Under the pieces are notes generated by a model, which had not been told where the DNA came from, did no database searches, and saw only the letters and a list, made by a program, of their open reading frames with translations. A DNA stretch of 64,000 nt, from NCBI GenBank assembly GCA_963803155.1, contig CAWDMN010000087.1, forward strand, positions 1 through 64,000. The letters run 5' to 3'. Position 1 is the first letter of the stretch, and every line of letters starts with the position of its first letter. The stretch is from CAWDMN01 sp963803155. GTDB lineage: Bacteria > Acidobacteriota > Terriglobia > Versatilivoradales > Versatilivoraceae. Made by a program: the position numbers and the translations under genes. Shown here piece after piece: positions 46,060-56,221 of the stretch.

Positions 46060-47064
46060 TCAATTGACCAGGTGCCCTTGCACAGCCTCGGCAAATTCCA
46101 TAGTGTCGGCTGTGCCGCCCAAATCCCGAGTTCGGACTTCTCCTTCCAGATAGACCTTTTCCACCGCGGCGGCAATCCGTGACGCTTTTTCAGCTTCACC
46201 CATGTATTGCAGCATGAGAACCGCGCTCAAAATCATGGCGGTGGGATTGGCAATGTTTTGGCCGGCGATGTTTGGAGCACTTCCGTGCACCGCTTCAAAA
46301 ACAGAACATTCCTCGCCTATATTTGCGCCAGGAACCAAGCCGAGGCCGCCGACAAGGCCGGCCCCCAGATCGCTGACAATGTCCCCGTACAGATTCTCCA
46401 ATAACATCACATCGTATTTCTCCGGGTTGAGCACCATCTGCATGCAGGCATTGTCCACGATGATTTCGTCATAAAGGATGTCCGGAAACAGCGCCGCCAC
46501 TTTGCGCACGCACTCCAGAAATAATCCATCGCTCAATTTCATAATATTGGCTTTGTGAATGGCGGAGACCTTCTTGCGGTTCTTTTTACGGGCATAATCA
46601 AAAGCAAACCGGGCAATCCGGGTGGAGGCCTCCGCTGTAATGATCTTCAGACTCTCCACCACACCTGGCACCACAATATGCTCCAATCCGGAATAAAGAT
46701 CTTCCGTGTTTTCCCGAACCACCACGAGATCCACATTTTCATAGCGGGATTTCACTCCTGGCAAGTTTTTAATAGGCCGCACATTGGCATATAAGCCTAA
46801 AGCCTTGCGCAACGCCACATTGATGCTGGCAAATCCCTGCCCCACTGGAGTCGTGACCGGCCCTTTTAAAGCAATTCCATTGCGCCGGATGGAATCCATG
46901 AGATCGTCCGGAATATATTTGCCTAATTTAGTGAAGGCCTCTGCACCGACCGGATATGTCTCCCATTCCACTTCAATTCCAGCCGCCTCGATAATTTTTA
47001 CTGTCGCGGCCGTGACTTCAGGTCCAACGCCATCTCCAGGAATCAAGGTGATTTTGTAATTCAT
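46060..47064 (-). CDS. NAD-type isocitrate dehydrogenase (isopropylmalate dehydrogenase family)
   Basis: A 334-residue decarboxylating dehydrogenase. The substrate helix reads FASINVALRKALGLYANVRP; the Ser-x-Asn there is the isocitrate pattern rather than the Leu-rich pattern of LeuB. Other family motifs are VVVRENTEDLYSGLEH, KANIMKLSDGLF, the metal-site DNACMQMV, YGDIVSDLGAGLVGG and the nucleotide-binding VHGSAPNIAGQNIANP with an Asp-type (NAD) pocket. It would convert isocitrate to 2-oxoglutarate in the TCA cycle. GGGGAGA precedes the start. Homoisocitrate or tartrate dehydrogenase is a less likely alternative. Confidence 0.88.
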   Translation of the reverse strand: MNYKITLIPGDGVGPEVTAATVKIIEAAGIEVEWETYPVGAEAFTKLGKYIPDDLMDSIRRNGIALKGPVTTPVGQGFASINVALRKALGLYANVRPIKNLPGVKSRYENVDLVVVRENTEDLYSGLEHIVVPGVVESLKIITAEASTRIARFAFDYARKKNRKKVSAIHKANIMKLSDGLFLECVRKVAALFPDILYDEIIVDNACMQMVLNPEKYDVMLLENLYGDIVSDLGAGLVGGLGLVPGANIGEECSVFEAVHGSAPNIAGQNIANPTAMILSAVLMLQYMGEAEKASRIAAAVEKVYLEGEVRTRDLGGTADTMEFAEAVQGHLVN

Positions 47065-47970
47065 CTCAACATTCTCCCCGCTAAAAATTGCCGATTCGCT
47101 CTATCTGGCTGACAACTGGAGTCCTTCATCGTCAAATATTATGCATTCAAGAAAATGATAATCGACCGCAGAGGACGCGGAGCCTCACGAAGGAAGGGCC
47201 GGAGGGAGCTGAAACTCGTTCGTTCCGGATTTTTCCAAAATGACATAAGAAGCCATCTCAAAATCCTTGATCTTCCCCCTATGAGACCTCAGCGCGTTTT
47301 GTAATTCCTAAAAATAATACTCTCGTTCTGTTCCACCCGAGCAATGGTCATGGACGGCGATGGGATTCTACACCCCTCCTCCCGGCAAGATTCCGAAAAA
47401 ACGCACCAAAGCTCAACTCCTAAGATAAGACAATAGAATTCAAATTATATCATGTGCAGGATGCCATCTATCAGTCCTACCGAAACCCGCGGTAAAAAAC
47501 AGTGATGCCAAGGAAGAACCTCATGTCTGGTGGAGGCGGGATGCCCCCATCCCGCCCTTCGCTTTGCGCCGTGAGGGCATGGCGCCTCCATCCAGCCTCT
47601 TCACTTCACCGTCTGGCGCAAGAGCCGCGTATATCCTCAACGAAAAATCGTGGCTTTGGACAAGAGGCTGGCGCTCCCAGGGATTATCGTCTATCCCGCA
47701 TAATGTGAAATGTGGCCTTGCAGTCTCCCAATTGATTTCGATTTCGATTGTGATTACAAGCACAAGCAAGAGCAGACGATATCAATTCACTCAGCTATGC
47801 GAAAGGGGGGCACACTAGCATCAAGAAAAAGACGTGAGGCCTCCACAGCGAGTGAAAAGCATGGCCAAAACAATCCTACTTGGCAAAACTTGAATGAATA
47901 CAGAGACTAAATTAAAATCAAAGGAGACCTTGAGAAGGAATTTCTCAGGGCTCCAAGTGGGAAATATCGT
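47065..47970. other. Gene-free region with a repeat copy
   Basis: About 900 bp between divergent genes with no convincing coding sequence. One short mosaic-repeat payload lies at 47530-47593 (TGGAGGCGGGATGCCCCCAT to GGCGCCTCCA). AAAGGAG near 47919 lies too far from the next start (47971) to be its ribosome site. Confidence 0.5.
47530..47593. repeat. Mosaic repeat payload, copy 3 (short form)
   Basis: The ends TGGAGGCGGGATG and GGCGCCTCCA match the palindromic ends of the payloads at 28781-28862 and 42484-42563, with a shorter centre and GTGAGGGCATGG in place of CTGAGGGCAGGC. Confidence 0.65.
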
Positions 47971-48963
47971 ATGGGAAATTTTCGGCTTCCATTATCCCTT
48001 TCAGCCATTCTTCTTCTCTCGTCCTTTGAGGGATCGTCGGAACTTTTAGGCCAAGCGAATCTTCCTTACTCTCTCCGGGTAGACGTCAATTGGGTGACTA
48101 TTCCATTCTGGGCGCACGATCGGCTGGGCCGGCCTATCGAGCATTTTTGCCGCGAGGACTTGCTGCTTCTTGAGGATGGCCAGCCTCAGGCCATATCCGC
48201 GTTGGAAATGACGCGGGTCCCCCTGACAATGGCTGTTTTGCTGGACTGCAGCGAAAGCATGGTGGCACACGCCCGAGCGATGCACGCCGCCATCCGCTTG
48301 ACCCTAGATAACATCGAAGAAACAGATCACATTGCAGTTTTGACCATTTCCACTAGTCCGCGACTGCTTCTGGATTTCACGGGCGATTTTGCCCGCATCC
48401 GCCGCGCCTTAGAAGATTCATCGAGAAAACTCGAAGGCGCCTCCAATATCAACGACACCATTTTTTTGGCCTCCCAGCTGTTGGCAGCGAGACCTCCGGA
48501 GGAGCATAAAATCATTTTCCTGATTTCTGACGGAAAAGGAAACCGGGGAGATGGCGTCCGGGCCATGAGGGCTCTAAAATCCTCCGGAGCCATGTTGATG
48601 GGGACAAGCATTGGCCTGACCTCCCGCCTATTCGGAGGAGTCGAATCACTGCATCGGATGATCCGGGACAGCGGGGGACAAATCATTGGTTGGGTTTCCA
48701 ATCGAGAAGACAATGCGGCAAATTTTAGGCAAGAATTTCGAATTGCACGCAGCCAATTCCAATTAGGCTATGTTCCCTTGAACAAAACAAGAGATGGAAA
48801 ATGGAGACAGATTGAATTGTTGCTCGCCCCCAATTCTCCCCAGCTTAATCGAGGGATCATCATCAGCGCACCGACCGGTTATCCCGCCCCGCGCCCCAGC
48901 AGTTTGGCGGCAGGATCCGCTTTCTTCTTGATCCGCGACGATCCTCAAAAACCAGAAGACTAA
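47971..48963 (+). CDS. VWA-domain exported protein, acidobacterial type, paralogue 3
   Basis: A 330-residue exported VWA protein. A signal peptide (LPLSLSAILLLSSFEGSSE) is followed by YSLRVDVNWVTIPFWAHDRLGRPI and DLLLLEDGQPQAI, in the same layout as the paralogues at 40.3 and 41.5 kb. The metal site is DCSES and the later Asp lies in FLISDGKG. The position normally GGTxLYDA reads ASNINDT, so the MIDAS Thr is replaced and metal binding may differ. The C-terminus keeps FQLGYVPLNKTRDGKWRQI. It is separated from the other two by 5.5 kb and more diverged. Confidence 0.85.
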   Translation: MGNFRLPLSLSAILLLSSFEGSSELLGQANLPYSLRVDVNWVTIPFWAHDRLGRPIEHFCREDLLLLEDGQPQAISALEMTRVPLTMAVLLDCSESMVAHARAMHAAIRLTLDNIEETDHIAVLTISTSPRLLLDFTGDFARIRRALEDSSRKLEGASNINDTIFLASQLLAARPPEEHKIIFLISDGKGNRGDGVRAMRALKSSGAMLMGTSIGLTSRLFGGVESLHRMIRDSGGQIIGWVSNREDNAANFRQEFRIARSQFQLGYVPLNKTRDGKWRQIELLLAPNSPQLNRGIIISAPTGYPAPRPSSLAAGSAFFLIRDDPQKPED

Positions 48964-49306
48964 GCTGATTGTGGATTTGATCGGTGGGATATTGTGGCAA
49001 ACCGATCAATTCCGAGATATTAGCGGCAAAAATTGCGCTTTGGACGACTCCACCCCGCCGCCGGTCAAAATGGAGGGATTATCCAGGATGGGAAAAACGG
49101 CCGGGGAGATTTATTACCTCCCCGACCGCAAGGGAGGTGGCTCGCACCGGCATGAGGCTTGCCGCCGAATGCCAGCGTGACTTCGTCTCAGACTATAAGG
49201 ATTTGCAGATGAACTAATTCAAAACTTGACTCAACATCGTTGGCCTTTACAACTCAAGCAAACTAGCAAACTAACTTCCGCGGGCACGAATGGCCTCCGC
49301 TAAAAT
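48964..49306. other. Gene-free gap between convergent genes
   Basis: About 340 bp. CGGCCGGGGAGATTTATTAC is followed by CTCCCCGACCG, making a hairpin (GGGGAG/CTCCCC) near 49100-49130 that could end transcription, but there is no T-run. No gene is visible. Confidence 0.4.
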
Positions 49307-50200
49307 TTATGTGGCTTTCAGACCTTTCTTCTTCAGGGCATCAATATCGGCTTTGACTTTGTTCGCTTCTTTCTGAAGGTCCTTGTCGGGTTTGGCTTTT
49401 AACAATCTATCCACTTGATTGTAGCTATCCACTGCCTTTTGAAAAAAAGCCTGATATTTGTCCGGCTCATTTAAAACACTGCGCGCAAACAGCATTTGAC
49501 TCTTTAACAACTGGTGGCTCATCGTCAAAAAGAAAACCGTGTGATCCACTTCAAAGGCCCCGCCTTCCAACAGTTTTCGGGCTTTCATTCGGTCTTCCCC
49601 GGCGCCCACAAAGCGAGTCAACATCCGGATGACTCCGTTACGCAGATCATCTTCTTCTGCCTGCATTCGCTTGTCTTGCTCGATTTCACTTCCCCTCAAA
49701 ACCAAATCCAAAAAGCGGTTATTCACAATATCCTGGCTGGGGAACTTACAATCCAGGACACACTTCTTGGTGTCGACAAAATTTTTCAGGCAGTAACTGG
49801 CTGATTCAAAAAATCCCAAAGCAGAGCCTTTTTCTTTTCGGTAATAATCATAGGCAGTCGCTCTAAGAGGACCACCCCGTTTGGCTTTCTCCATCCCCTT
49901 CATATAAGTCTCCGCAAGGTCGCGGTATCCATCGCAAGCCCCAGCAAGCAGGACGGTCCGCAAAATTCTAGCCTTGTCGGCAAATTCAGTGTCGCCGAAT
50001 TTGCTGAGAATCTCACTAGTCAACGAAATCGCCTTCTCATACTTAAGGTCCGCTAGTGCCTTTTCCATTTCAGCATATTTTGCCTCTGCGGGATTAGCCT
50101 GCTGTGTGGGCTGTCCGCCACAACCGACCAATGCCAATAACAACCAGGGCAATAAAAAGAGATAAATCCAACGACACCAGGAATGGGCGGAATGCTCCAT
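49307..50200 (-). CDS. Lipoprotein with TPR-like helical body
   Basis: From the ATG at 50200 (AAAGGAG upstream) the 297-residue protein starts with a signal peptide ending in the lipobox LVGC followed by GGQPTQQ, so it should be a lipid-anchored protein. The mature part is helical: EMEKALADLKYEKAISLTSEILSKF and the Lys-rich C-terminus QKAVDSYNQVDRLLKAKPDK look like tetratricopeptide or BamD-like repeats. Four cysteines cluster in YCLKNFVDTKKCVLDCKF and CDGY. The frame is open upstream to 50521, but that part lacks sense as a signal peptide. I do not recognise a specific family. Confidence 0.75.
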   Translation of the reverse strand: MEHSAHSWCRWIYLFLLPWLLLALVGCGGQPTQQANPAEAKYAEMEKALADLKYEKAISLTSEILSKFGDTEFADKARILRTVLLAGACDGYRDLAETYMKGMEKAKRGGPLRATAYDYYRKEKGSALGFFESASYCLKNFVDTKKCVLDCKFPSQDIVNNRFLDLVLRGSEIEQDKRMQAEEDDLRNGVIRMLTRFVGAGEDRMKARKLLEGGAFEVDHTVFFLTMSHQLLKSQMLFARSVLNEPDKYQAFFQKAVDSYNQVDRLLKAKPDKDLQKEANKVKADIDALKKKGLKAT

Positions 50201-50437
50201 GCTCAATCTCCTTTCATCGGAAGAATTAAACCAGTTTTTTCCATGTTTAGAGAAAATGAATATACGGCGTGATCCTAAAAATCTCTTTGGAAAAAATCTT
50301 CCCGCCATTGACGGTAAAAAGCAAGGTTTTTTTCTCCCATCCATGGGAAAATAGGGGAGAATTGATTTTTTTTCGGCTCGAAGGCTGTAGCTCAAGGCCC
50401 TGGGTGAAGCCATAGCGGGCAAAAAGATTTGATTGTT

Positions 50438-50851
50438 ATGGAACGGGGAAAAAACAATATATGGGACCGGATGCAACGGGAGGCCCCTGGTTACGCGCGA
50501 GACAAGACCAAGACGGGCCATTTAATTCGGCGGCTCATCCAGAAGGCACGGGCCAACCGCGGACAGCTTCGTCAAATCTGGGCTGAACTGGAGGTCCTTT
50601 GCCGCCTGCTGCGCGATTGGCATAAGGGCCGCTATACCCAGATCCCCTGGAGTTCCCTCCTGTGGGCCATCACAGCGGCCCTTTATTTTGTCAACCCTTT
50701 CGATCTGATTCCCGATTTCATACCGCTAGTGGGTTTTGTCGATGACGCGGCAGTGCTTGGTATGGTCCTCCGTGCCATTCAAAAGGATGTGCAGCAGTAT
50801 CAGGCCTGGGCGGAACAACAGATTGAGAAAATGAATGACAGCCGGGATTAG
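50438..50851 (+). CDS. YkvA-like (DUF1232) membrane protein
   Basis: A small protein (~137 residues) with the DUF1232 core ITAALYFVNPFDLIPDFIPLVGFVDDAAVLGMVL, forming one or two membrane helices around the NPxDLIPDF signature. An N-terminal basic region and a C-terminal amphipathic helix (QQYQAWAEQQIEKMN) flank it. Function is not established. A TTG at 50429 would add three residues. The stop overlaps the nadB stop on the other strand by 4 bp. Confidence 0.85.
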   Translation: MERGKNNIWDRMQREAPGYARDKTKTGHLIRRLIQKARANRGQLRQIWAELEVLCRLLRDWHKGRYTQIPWSSLLWAITAALYFVNPFDLIPDFIPLVGFVDDAAVLGMVLRAIQKDVQQYQAWAEQQIEKMNDSRD

Positions 50852-52467
50852 GAGGTGGTTTTCGCCACCGGCAAGGGAGAGGAGGCCACAAACCGGACAT
50901 GACGATCCAGCGCAATCACGGAATGCTTTTGATATTTCTGATCATTCCGGCATGGATATTCGGTCCGATAATGCGCCCCGCGGCTCTCTTCACGCGCCAT
51001 GGCGCAGAGGATGATCAGCTCGGACAGCAGAAGCAGGTTGGCTAATTCCCGGTCTGGCCGCGTGGGAGCGTGCCGCTGCACCTTGGAATTCCAGTGCAGG
51101 AGATGCCTCAGGGCTTCTTTCATGTCATGCCCATTTCGCATAATCCCCGCTTTATCCCACATCAGTTTTTGAACCGCGGCACGTGTATCCCGGACAAACC
51201 GGGGATCCAAGGGCTGGATCTCCCCTAAAGTAAATTGGGCCGATAGGTCCGCGGGACATTCAGCCGGAGCGCTGTCAGCCGCAAACTGTCCCACACGCGC
51301 CCCATATACGAGACCTTCCAACAGCGAATTGCTTGCCAATCGGTTGGCTCCATGGACTCCTGTGCAAGCCACTTCTCCGGCGGCATAAAGATTTCTTAGC
51401 GAAGTCCTGCCCTCGAGATCTGTCTTGACCCCCCCCATGTAATAATGCGCGGCCGGATGCACCGGAATCATGTCGACCGTGATATCGATATTGTAATTCA
51501 GACAAGTTTCATAAATTCGGGGGAACCGCTTTCGAATGAATTCCGACGGACGATGGGTGAGATCCAAATAAACAAAGGAACTTCCCGTTTTTTTCATTTC
51601 CACTGCCATGGCGCGAGAGACAATGTCTCGGGGAGCCAATTCCCCCTGGTAATGATAGCGGGGCATAAAGCGGTCGCAATCGACATTGCGCAAATATCCC
51701 CCTTCGCCACGCATGGCTTCGGAGAGAAGAAAGCGGGGAGCTCCTTTCAAATGCAGGGCGGTGGGGTGAAATTGGAAAAATTCCAAATCCGACAAAGTGA
51801 CGCCGGCTCGAAAGGCAATGGCAATGCCGTCTCCGGTCGCCAGTTCTGGATTGGTGGTCTCGGCGAACACCCGCCCGGCCCCCCCCGAGGCAAGGATCGT
51901 GGCGCGGGCCCGCACTGACCTGACGACCTGTTCCCGTTCGTCCAAAAACACGGCTCCCCATGCGGCGCCATCCTGCACCAGCAGATTCAGACAAAAGCAG
52001 TGGTGTAAAAATCGGATATTTTCGTGGGTGGCAGCTTTGAGACGCAGCACTCGCATCACTTCACGCCCGGTGGAATCCCCTCGCGCATGCACCACCCGGG
52101 AGCGGCTGTGCGCAGCTTCGCGCGTAAAGCTCAGGAGGCTCCCTTCGCGGTCAAAAGCGGTTCCCCAATCGATTAATTCGGAAATCCTCTCGACCCCTTC
52201 CCCCACCAGGATCCTGACCGCCGCCGGATCGCATAAGCCATCTCCGGCCCTCAAAGTATCCTCTGCGTGCAGGGAGACCTCATCTTCATCGCTTAAAGCC
52301 ACCGCGATTCCCCCTTGCGCCACTTCCGTGTTGGAATCGGTGGGGCCTTCTTTGGTCAATAAGATCACCGACCCTGCCCGAGCCAATTCGATGGCGGCAC
52401 GAATGCCAGCGATCCCACCGCCAATAACCAAATAATCAGCATGAATAATTTCACTATCGATGCGCAT
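50848..52467 (-). CDS. nadB: L-aspartate oxidase
   Basis: NadB oxidises L-aspartate to iminoaspartate, the first step of de novo NAD synthesis. The 539-residue flavoprotein has the N-terminal FAD motif LVIGGGIAGIRAAIE, TEVAQGGIAVAL, HARGDSTGREVM, the substrate-site region FQFHPTALHLKGAPRFLLSEAMRGEGG, and PAAHYYMGGVKTDLEGRTSL with VHGANRLASNSLLEGLVYG. The C-terminal helical domain is present. No nadA or nadC is in the window. Confidence 0.95.
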   Translation of the reverse strand: MRIDSEIIHADYLVIGGGIAGIRAAIELARAGSVILLTKEGPTDSNTEVAQGGIAVALSDEDEVSLHAEDTLRAGDGLCDPAAVRILVGEGVERISELIDWGTAFDREGSLLSFTREAAHSRSRVVHARGDSTGREVMRVLRLKAATHENIRFLHHCFCLNLLVQDGAAWGAVFLDEREQVVRSVRARATILASGGAGRVFAETTNPELATGDGIAIAFRAGVTLSDLEFFQFHPTALHLKGAPRFLLSEAMRGEGGYLRNVDCDRFMPRYHYQGELAPRDIVSRAMAVEMKKTGSSFVYLDLTHRPSEFIRKRFPRIYETCLNYNIDITVDMIPVHPAAHYYMGGVKTDLEGRTSLRNLYAAGEVACTGVHGANRLASNSLLEGLVYGARVGQFAADSAPAECPADLSAQFTLGEIQPLDPRFVRDTRAAVQKLMWDKAGIMRNGHDMKEALRHLLHWNSKVQRHAPTRPDRELANLLLLSELIILCAMAREESRGAHYRTEYPCRNDQKYQKHSVIALDRHVRFVASSPLPVAKTTS

Positions 52468-53150
52468 TGTCGCTAATATCTATCACCTTGGATTGGTCCA
52501 ATATCCTTCTAGTAAGAGCCCGGAATCTGATTACCGATTAAAACATGGATCACAAAAATATGCTACGGGAAGCTTGTCATGAGTGCAAACACAATTGAGG
52601 AATGCAGGCATAGTGGCACATTGCCGGCCCGGCGATTTCATCGAGAGCGCCCCGCCTTTTGTGCCCGCTCTCGAATCCACGAAGGTTAATTTACCAGTAA
52701 ACAAAACACGGACGCAAGTTTTCGATCAGCACAGCATGCAATCAAAAGTGAGAGACAACAGTAAGAATGAGGCAAAGTCGCGGCACTGATGAGATGACCC
52801 ATGGTGTGGGGACAAGCGGTAGGAACGGTTCGTCCACCAATTGACGAATTCGTCGAATCGTCCATCCGCGCCGACTAAGCCGGCAGGGACGGCGGCCACC
52901 GCGGTCATACAAGCGCCCCACCAGATTGTTCACACCAATGAGCCATTCAAACCGCCCTTTTGCCTCCCACTTTCGATTGCATCCATAATGATAAAGTCTC
53001 CCGCAAAAGATTCTTTCACAATTCCGGGACGGATGAACCGGACAAGAGCCGGGACCATCGCGAGACCGGGTAGATCCACTCTCGATTTTATCTAAGGCTA
53101 TGTTATATTAACATCGCTTTTCGGTGATGGAGGGGAGTCAAAAAAACCAT
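52468..53150. other. Gene-free region upstream of aroB
   Basis: About 680 bp between divergent genes. The short frames on either strand (for example 52726-52933 minus and 52841-53095 plus) show no family motif. Promoters for nadB and aroB should lie here but are not identifiable by eye. Confidence 0.4.
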
Positions 53151-54266
53151 ATGCATAGAATCCATTTGGCCCTGCCGGAAAAAAGTTATGACATCCAGAT
53201 TGGGATGGGCTTGCTGCGAAAGAGTCCTGGTCTATTGCGGGAAGCGGGCGCCCCGGCCTCAATGATTCTCATATCCAGTCCGGCCATCTTAAGCCTTCAT
53301 GGCGCTTCTCTTCTGAAATCCTTGGGGAATGACGGTTTCAAGGTGGAGTCTCTTTCCATCCCCGAGGGAGAATCCCACAAAAATCTTCGGACGGTGGAAA
53401 ACATTTTGACAGGCCTGATTCAGCTCAAGGCAAATCGAAAAAGCTGGCTCCTGGCCTTGGGTGGAGGAGTGGTGGGAGACATCACCGGTTTTGCCGCCGC
53501 GATTTTTCTGCGCGGCATCGAATATGTTCAAATACCCACTACTTTTTTGGCTCAAATCGACAGCTCAATTGGCGGCAAGACCGGAGTCAATATGCGGGCG
53601 GGAAAGAATCTTGTTGGCGCATTCCATCAGCCTAGAGGCGTCTTGATCGATCCTTCCCTGCTCTCGACTCTTCCCCCGCGTGAATTCAATTCCGGCCTAT
53701 TTGAAGCCATCAAATACGGAATTCTGCAAAATCCCGAACTCTTTGATCTACTGGAAAGCCGGCACTCTGAGCTGCCTGGGAAGGATCCGCAACTTCTGGA
53801 AAAAATCATACATGACTGCGCGGCCATCAAGGCAGAGGTGGTCTCACAAGATGAAAAGGAAGGACGTCAGCGGATGATATTGAATTTGGGCCACACGCTG
53901 GGACATGCGCTGGAAGCCGCCACACAGTACACATACCTCACACATGGGGAAGCTGTTGGCCATGGCATGATCCTGGCGGCCGGCGTAGCCCGCCGCTTGG
54001 GGATGTTAGAGGAGAAAGTCGCTCTGAGAATTGAGAACGCCATCCGCGAATTGGCCCCTTTGCCCGCCATCCACTTTTTGACTCTCGATGCGATTCTTCA
54101 GCCAATGCAAGCAGACAAGAAATTCAGCGGCCAGAAACTGAGGATGGTCCTTCCCGCCGGAATCGGCAAAGTGGAAATTGTGGATGATACGCCGAAAGAA
54201 GTAGTGGAAGCTGTAGTTCGCGAATATTTGGACCGGAAAAAAGAGAACCAGCGGGAAAACCGATGA
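53151..54266 (+). CDS. aroB: 3-dehydroquinate synthase
   Basis: AroB turns DAHP into 3-dehydroquinate in the shikimate pathway using NAD and a metal ion. The protein has the signature GGGVVGDITGFAAAIFLRGIEYVQIPTTFLAQIDSSIGGKTGVN, split here for reading: the NAD loop GGGVVGD, and IDSSIGGKTGVN. NLGHTLGHALEA and HGEAVGHGM carry the metal-binding His residues. Start choice is open: ATG at 53151 gives 371 residues; ATG at 53127 or GTG at 53124 adds eight or nine. Confidence 0.93.
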   Translation: MHRIHLALPEKSYDIQIGMGLLRKSPGLLREAGAPASMILISSPAILSLHGASLLKSLGNDGFKVESLSIPEGESHKNLRTVENILTGLIQLKANRKSWLLALGGGVVGDITGFAAAIFLRGIEYVQIPTTFLAQIDSSIGGKTGVNMRAGKNLVGAFHQPRGVLIDPSLLSTLPPREFNSGLFEAIKYGILQNPELFDLLESRHSELPGKDPQLLEKIIHDCAAIKAEVVSQDEKEGRQRMILNLGHTLGHALEAATQYTYLTHGEAVGHGMILAAGVARRLGMLEEKVALRIENAIRELAPLPAIHFLTLDAILQPMQADKKFSGQKLRMVLPAGIGKVEIVDDTPKEVVEAVVREYLDRKKENQRENR

Positions 54267-54492
54267 GGGCGCAGGAATTCGATATATGCCATTGGTGTGG
54301 AGGCGTCAATCTCGGGTATACATGAGGCTACTGGCCGTAACCGCGTCGTCATAGATACACCGCACCCTTCAGCCCAACGCATCCCTTGCAAAAATCAGGC
54401 TTCACCTGCACTCCCGTTAAGCGCTTTGTCAAACTGAATTCAAAAGAATTTTCAATCGTCCTCAAAAAAAAATTAGGGCTGGCACTAAATAA

Positions 54493-55209
54493 ATGACTCT
54501 GACATCTCGATCTCATCAAATTCGGGAAATGTTTTCCGCCATCGCACCACACTATGACTTTCTAAATCATTTTCTCTCTCTAAACATCGACAAATCCTGG
54601 CGTCGCCGCGCCATCCGTTCTCTCGCACCGGTTCTACGCCAGCCAGGCAATCGTTGTTTGGACCTCTGCTGCGGAACTGGCGACATGGCGATGGAAATCA
54701 GGCGGCATTCTCCCTCCGCAGTGATAGGCAGTGATTTCAGCCATGACATGTTGAAGTTGTGTCAAAAAAAATTGACCCGGCAAGTCAATCTTTTTTTTTC
54801 GCTCGTCGAAGCGGATGCCTTGCGGCTCCCCTTTCCGGACCTTTGTTTTGATGGCGCAGCCATTGCCTTTGGACTTCGTAATCTAGACGACCCGGAGGTG
54901 GGCCTGCGGGAGATACGTCGGATTTTGAAACCCAAGGGGCGCCTGGTGGTTTTGGAATTCACCAAGCCTTCCAATCCAGTTTTTCGCCAGCTTTTTCAAT
55001 TCTATTTTTTGAAAATCCTCCCCTGGATTGGAAGCGCCATTTCCCGGCATGGAACCGCTTATACCTATCTTCCCAATTCAGTCAGCACTTTTCCCGATCA
55101 GCGCACTCTGGCGCAATTAATGTCCCACGCTGGATTTGGGGAGGTGGGATTCGAAAACCTTACGGGTGGGATCGCGGCACTGCATTGGGGAACCCGTCTC
55201 GATTCTTAA
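54493..55209 (+). CDS. menG: Demethylmenaquinone/ubiquinone methyltransferase
   Basis: The enzyme carries out the C-methylation of (demethyl)menaquinone; in Acidobacteriota the quinone is normally menaquinone, so menG is preferred over ubiE. The 238-residue protein has the family start HQIREMFSAIAPHYDFLNHFLSLNIDKSWR, the SAM motif LDLCCGTGDMA, IGSDFSHDML, and AIAFGLRNLDDPEVGLREI. It lies 226 bp after aroB and converges on the pilin gene, only 15 bp from its stop. The gap between aroB and this gene is too short to say whether they are cotranscribed. Confidence 0.93.
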   Translation: MTLTSRSHQIREMFSAIAPHYDFLNHFLSLNIDKSWRRRAIRSLAPVLRQPGNRCLDLCCGTGDMAMEIRRHSPSAVIGSDFSHDMLKLCQKKLTRQVNLFFSLVEADALRLPFPDLCFDGAAIAFGLRNLDDPEVGLREIRRILKPKGRLVVLEFTKPSNPVFRQLFQFYFLKILPWIGSAISRHGTAYTYLPNSVSTFPDQRTLAQLMSHAGFGEVGFENLTGGIAALHWGTRLDS

Positions 55210-55224
55210 AACGGCGCGGGTTAG

Positions 55225-55782
55225 TTATTTCCAAGTGTTGTCTCTTTTTTGCCAGCTGTAAACCTTTAGCCTCCCGCTGATGTTGTAGCTGATGGCTCTG
55301 GCTTCGCCTCTTTTGTTACGCAGGTAAATAGTTCCCGTCCCTCCAGCGAGTTTGCCTTGAGGATTGAAGATCGCACAATGAGAAGAAAAACTGATCGGAT
55401 CGGCCACCATTTCAGTGGGACTCGATGGGGGACCCAACAATCCCGCGCCATCAAAAACAACTCCTTCCGGCAAACGATTGCTGGAAAGCAGGATTTCACC
55501 GGGATCTCGAACACGGTTTGAATTGTCGTCTTGAAATACGAGGTAGTATTGGTCTGAGGGATAAAAAGCCGCAATGGTGTCCCTGCTCGTGGCAACGGCT
55601 CTGTGGCGGCCCAACTCCAGAGCAGCCACCAGACTCTGGGTCGCTGAATCTAATCGATAAAACTCAACCATATTGTTCAAGGGCTCTAAGGTCAGCGCAA
55701 CCACCATCATCATGCCCGCCAAAACTACCAGCAATTCTGGAACAGTCAAACCGGATTGAATTCTCCACATTGCCCGGAACAT
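55225..55782 (-). CDS. Minor pseudopilin, FimT/GspH-like
   Basis: A 185-residue prepilin. From the ATG at 55782 (AAGGAGAGAG upstream) the leader MFRAMWRIQSG is followed by LTVPELLVVLAGMMMVVALT: cleavage after Gly with Glu at +5, as prepilin peptidase requires. The C-terminal half has the beta-rich GspH/FimT pattern (DTIAAFYPSDQYYLVFQDDNSNRVRDPGE; YLRNKRGEARAISYNISGRLKVY). It initiates type IV pilus or secretion pseudopilus assembly with its neighbours, but is transcribed away from them. Confidence 0.88.
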   Translation of the reverse strand: MFRAMWRIQSGLTVPELLVVLAGMMMVVALTLEPLNNMVEFYRLDSATQSLVAALELGRHRAVATSRDTIAAFYPSDQYYLVFQDDNSNRVRDPGEILLSSNRLPEGVVFDGAGLLGPPSSPTEMVADPISFSSHCAIFNPQGKLAGGTGTIYLRNKRGEARAISYNISGRLKVYSWQKRDNTWK

Positions 55783-56221
55783 ATCTCTCTCCTTCTTTTT
55801 TCTTCCTAAATCCAGGGGAATTGGATCCTCCTCATAAGGCTGAACCACTCCGCATCCGCACAAAAAGATCGGTCCTCCTGGGAATCCGCACCGCGGCATC
55901 GAATTGGCCCCCAACTGGATCGCGGATTCCAAGTTTTTGGAAGCATGGGATGTCTTCATTCCCAGATCCCATACAACCTTGGGAATAAAACAACTGCTAA
56001 GCCCACCTCTGTGTGGTAGCCCCGCTGAGTGCATTTTACGAGGGGTGAACGGCCTCCCTGGAATACGTTCACCGTGGCTATCCTTCGCACAAGGATCTGA
56101 GCAGCTAAAAATAAAAAAGAAAATATCTCTTGACAATCATAACACTCTTTTTAAGATATAAATATAGACACTACATTAAATTTAGGTCCAAGCACGCTAG
56201 GCTGCGGCGCGAGTCCGAAGA

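Noticed and set aside
50370..50420. tRNA-like words GGCTGTAGCTCA
   Set aside because: No GGTTCGAATCC-like T-arm and no matching acceptor stem downstream.
52726..53095. Small genes between nadB and aroB
   Set aside because: Overlapping short frames on both strands, none with a motif or a ribosome site.
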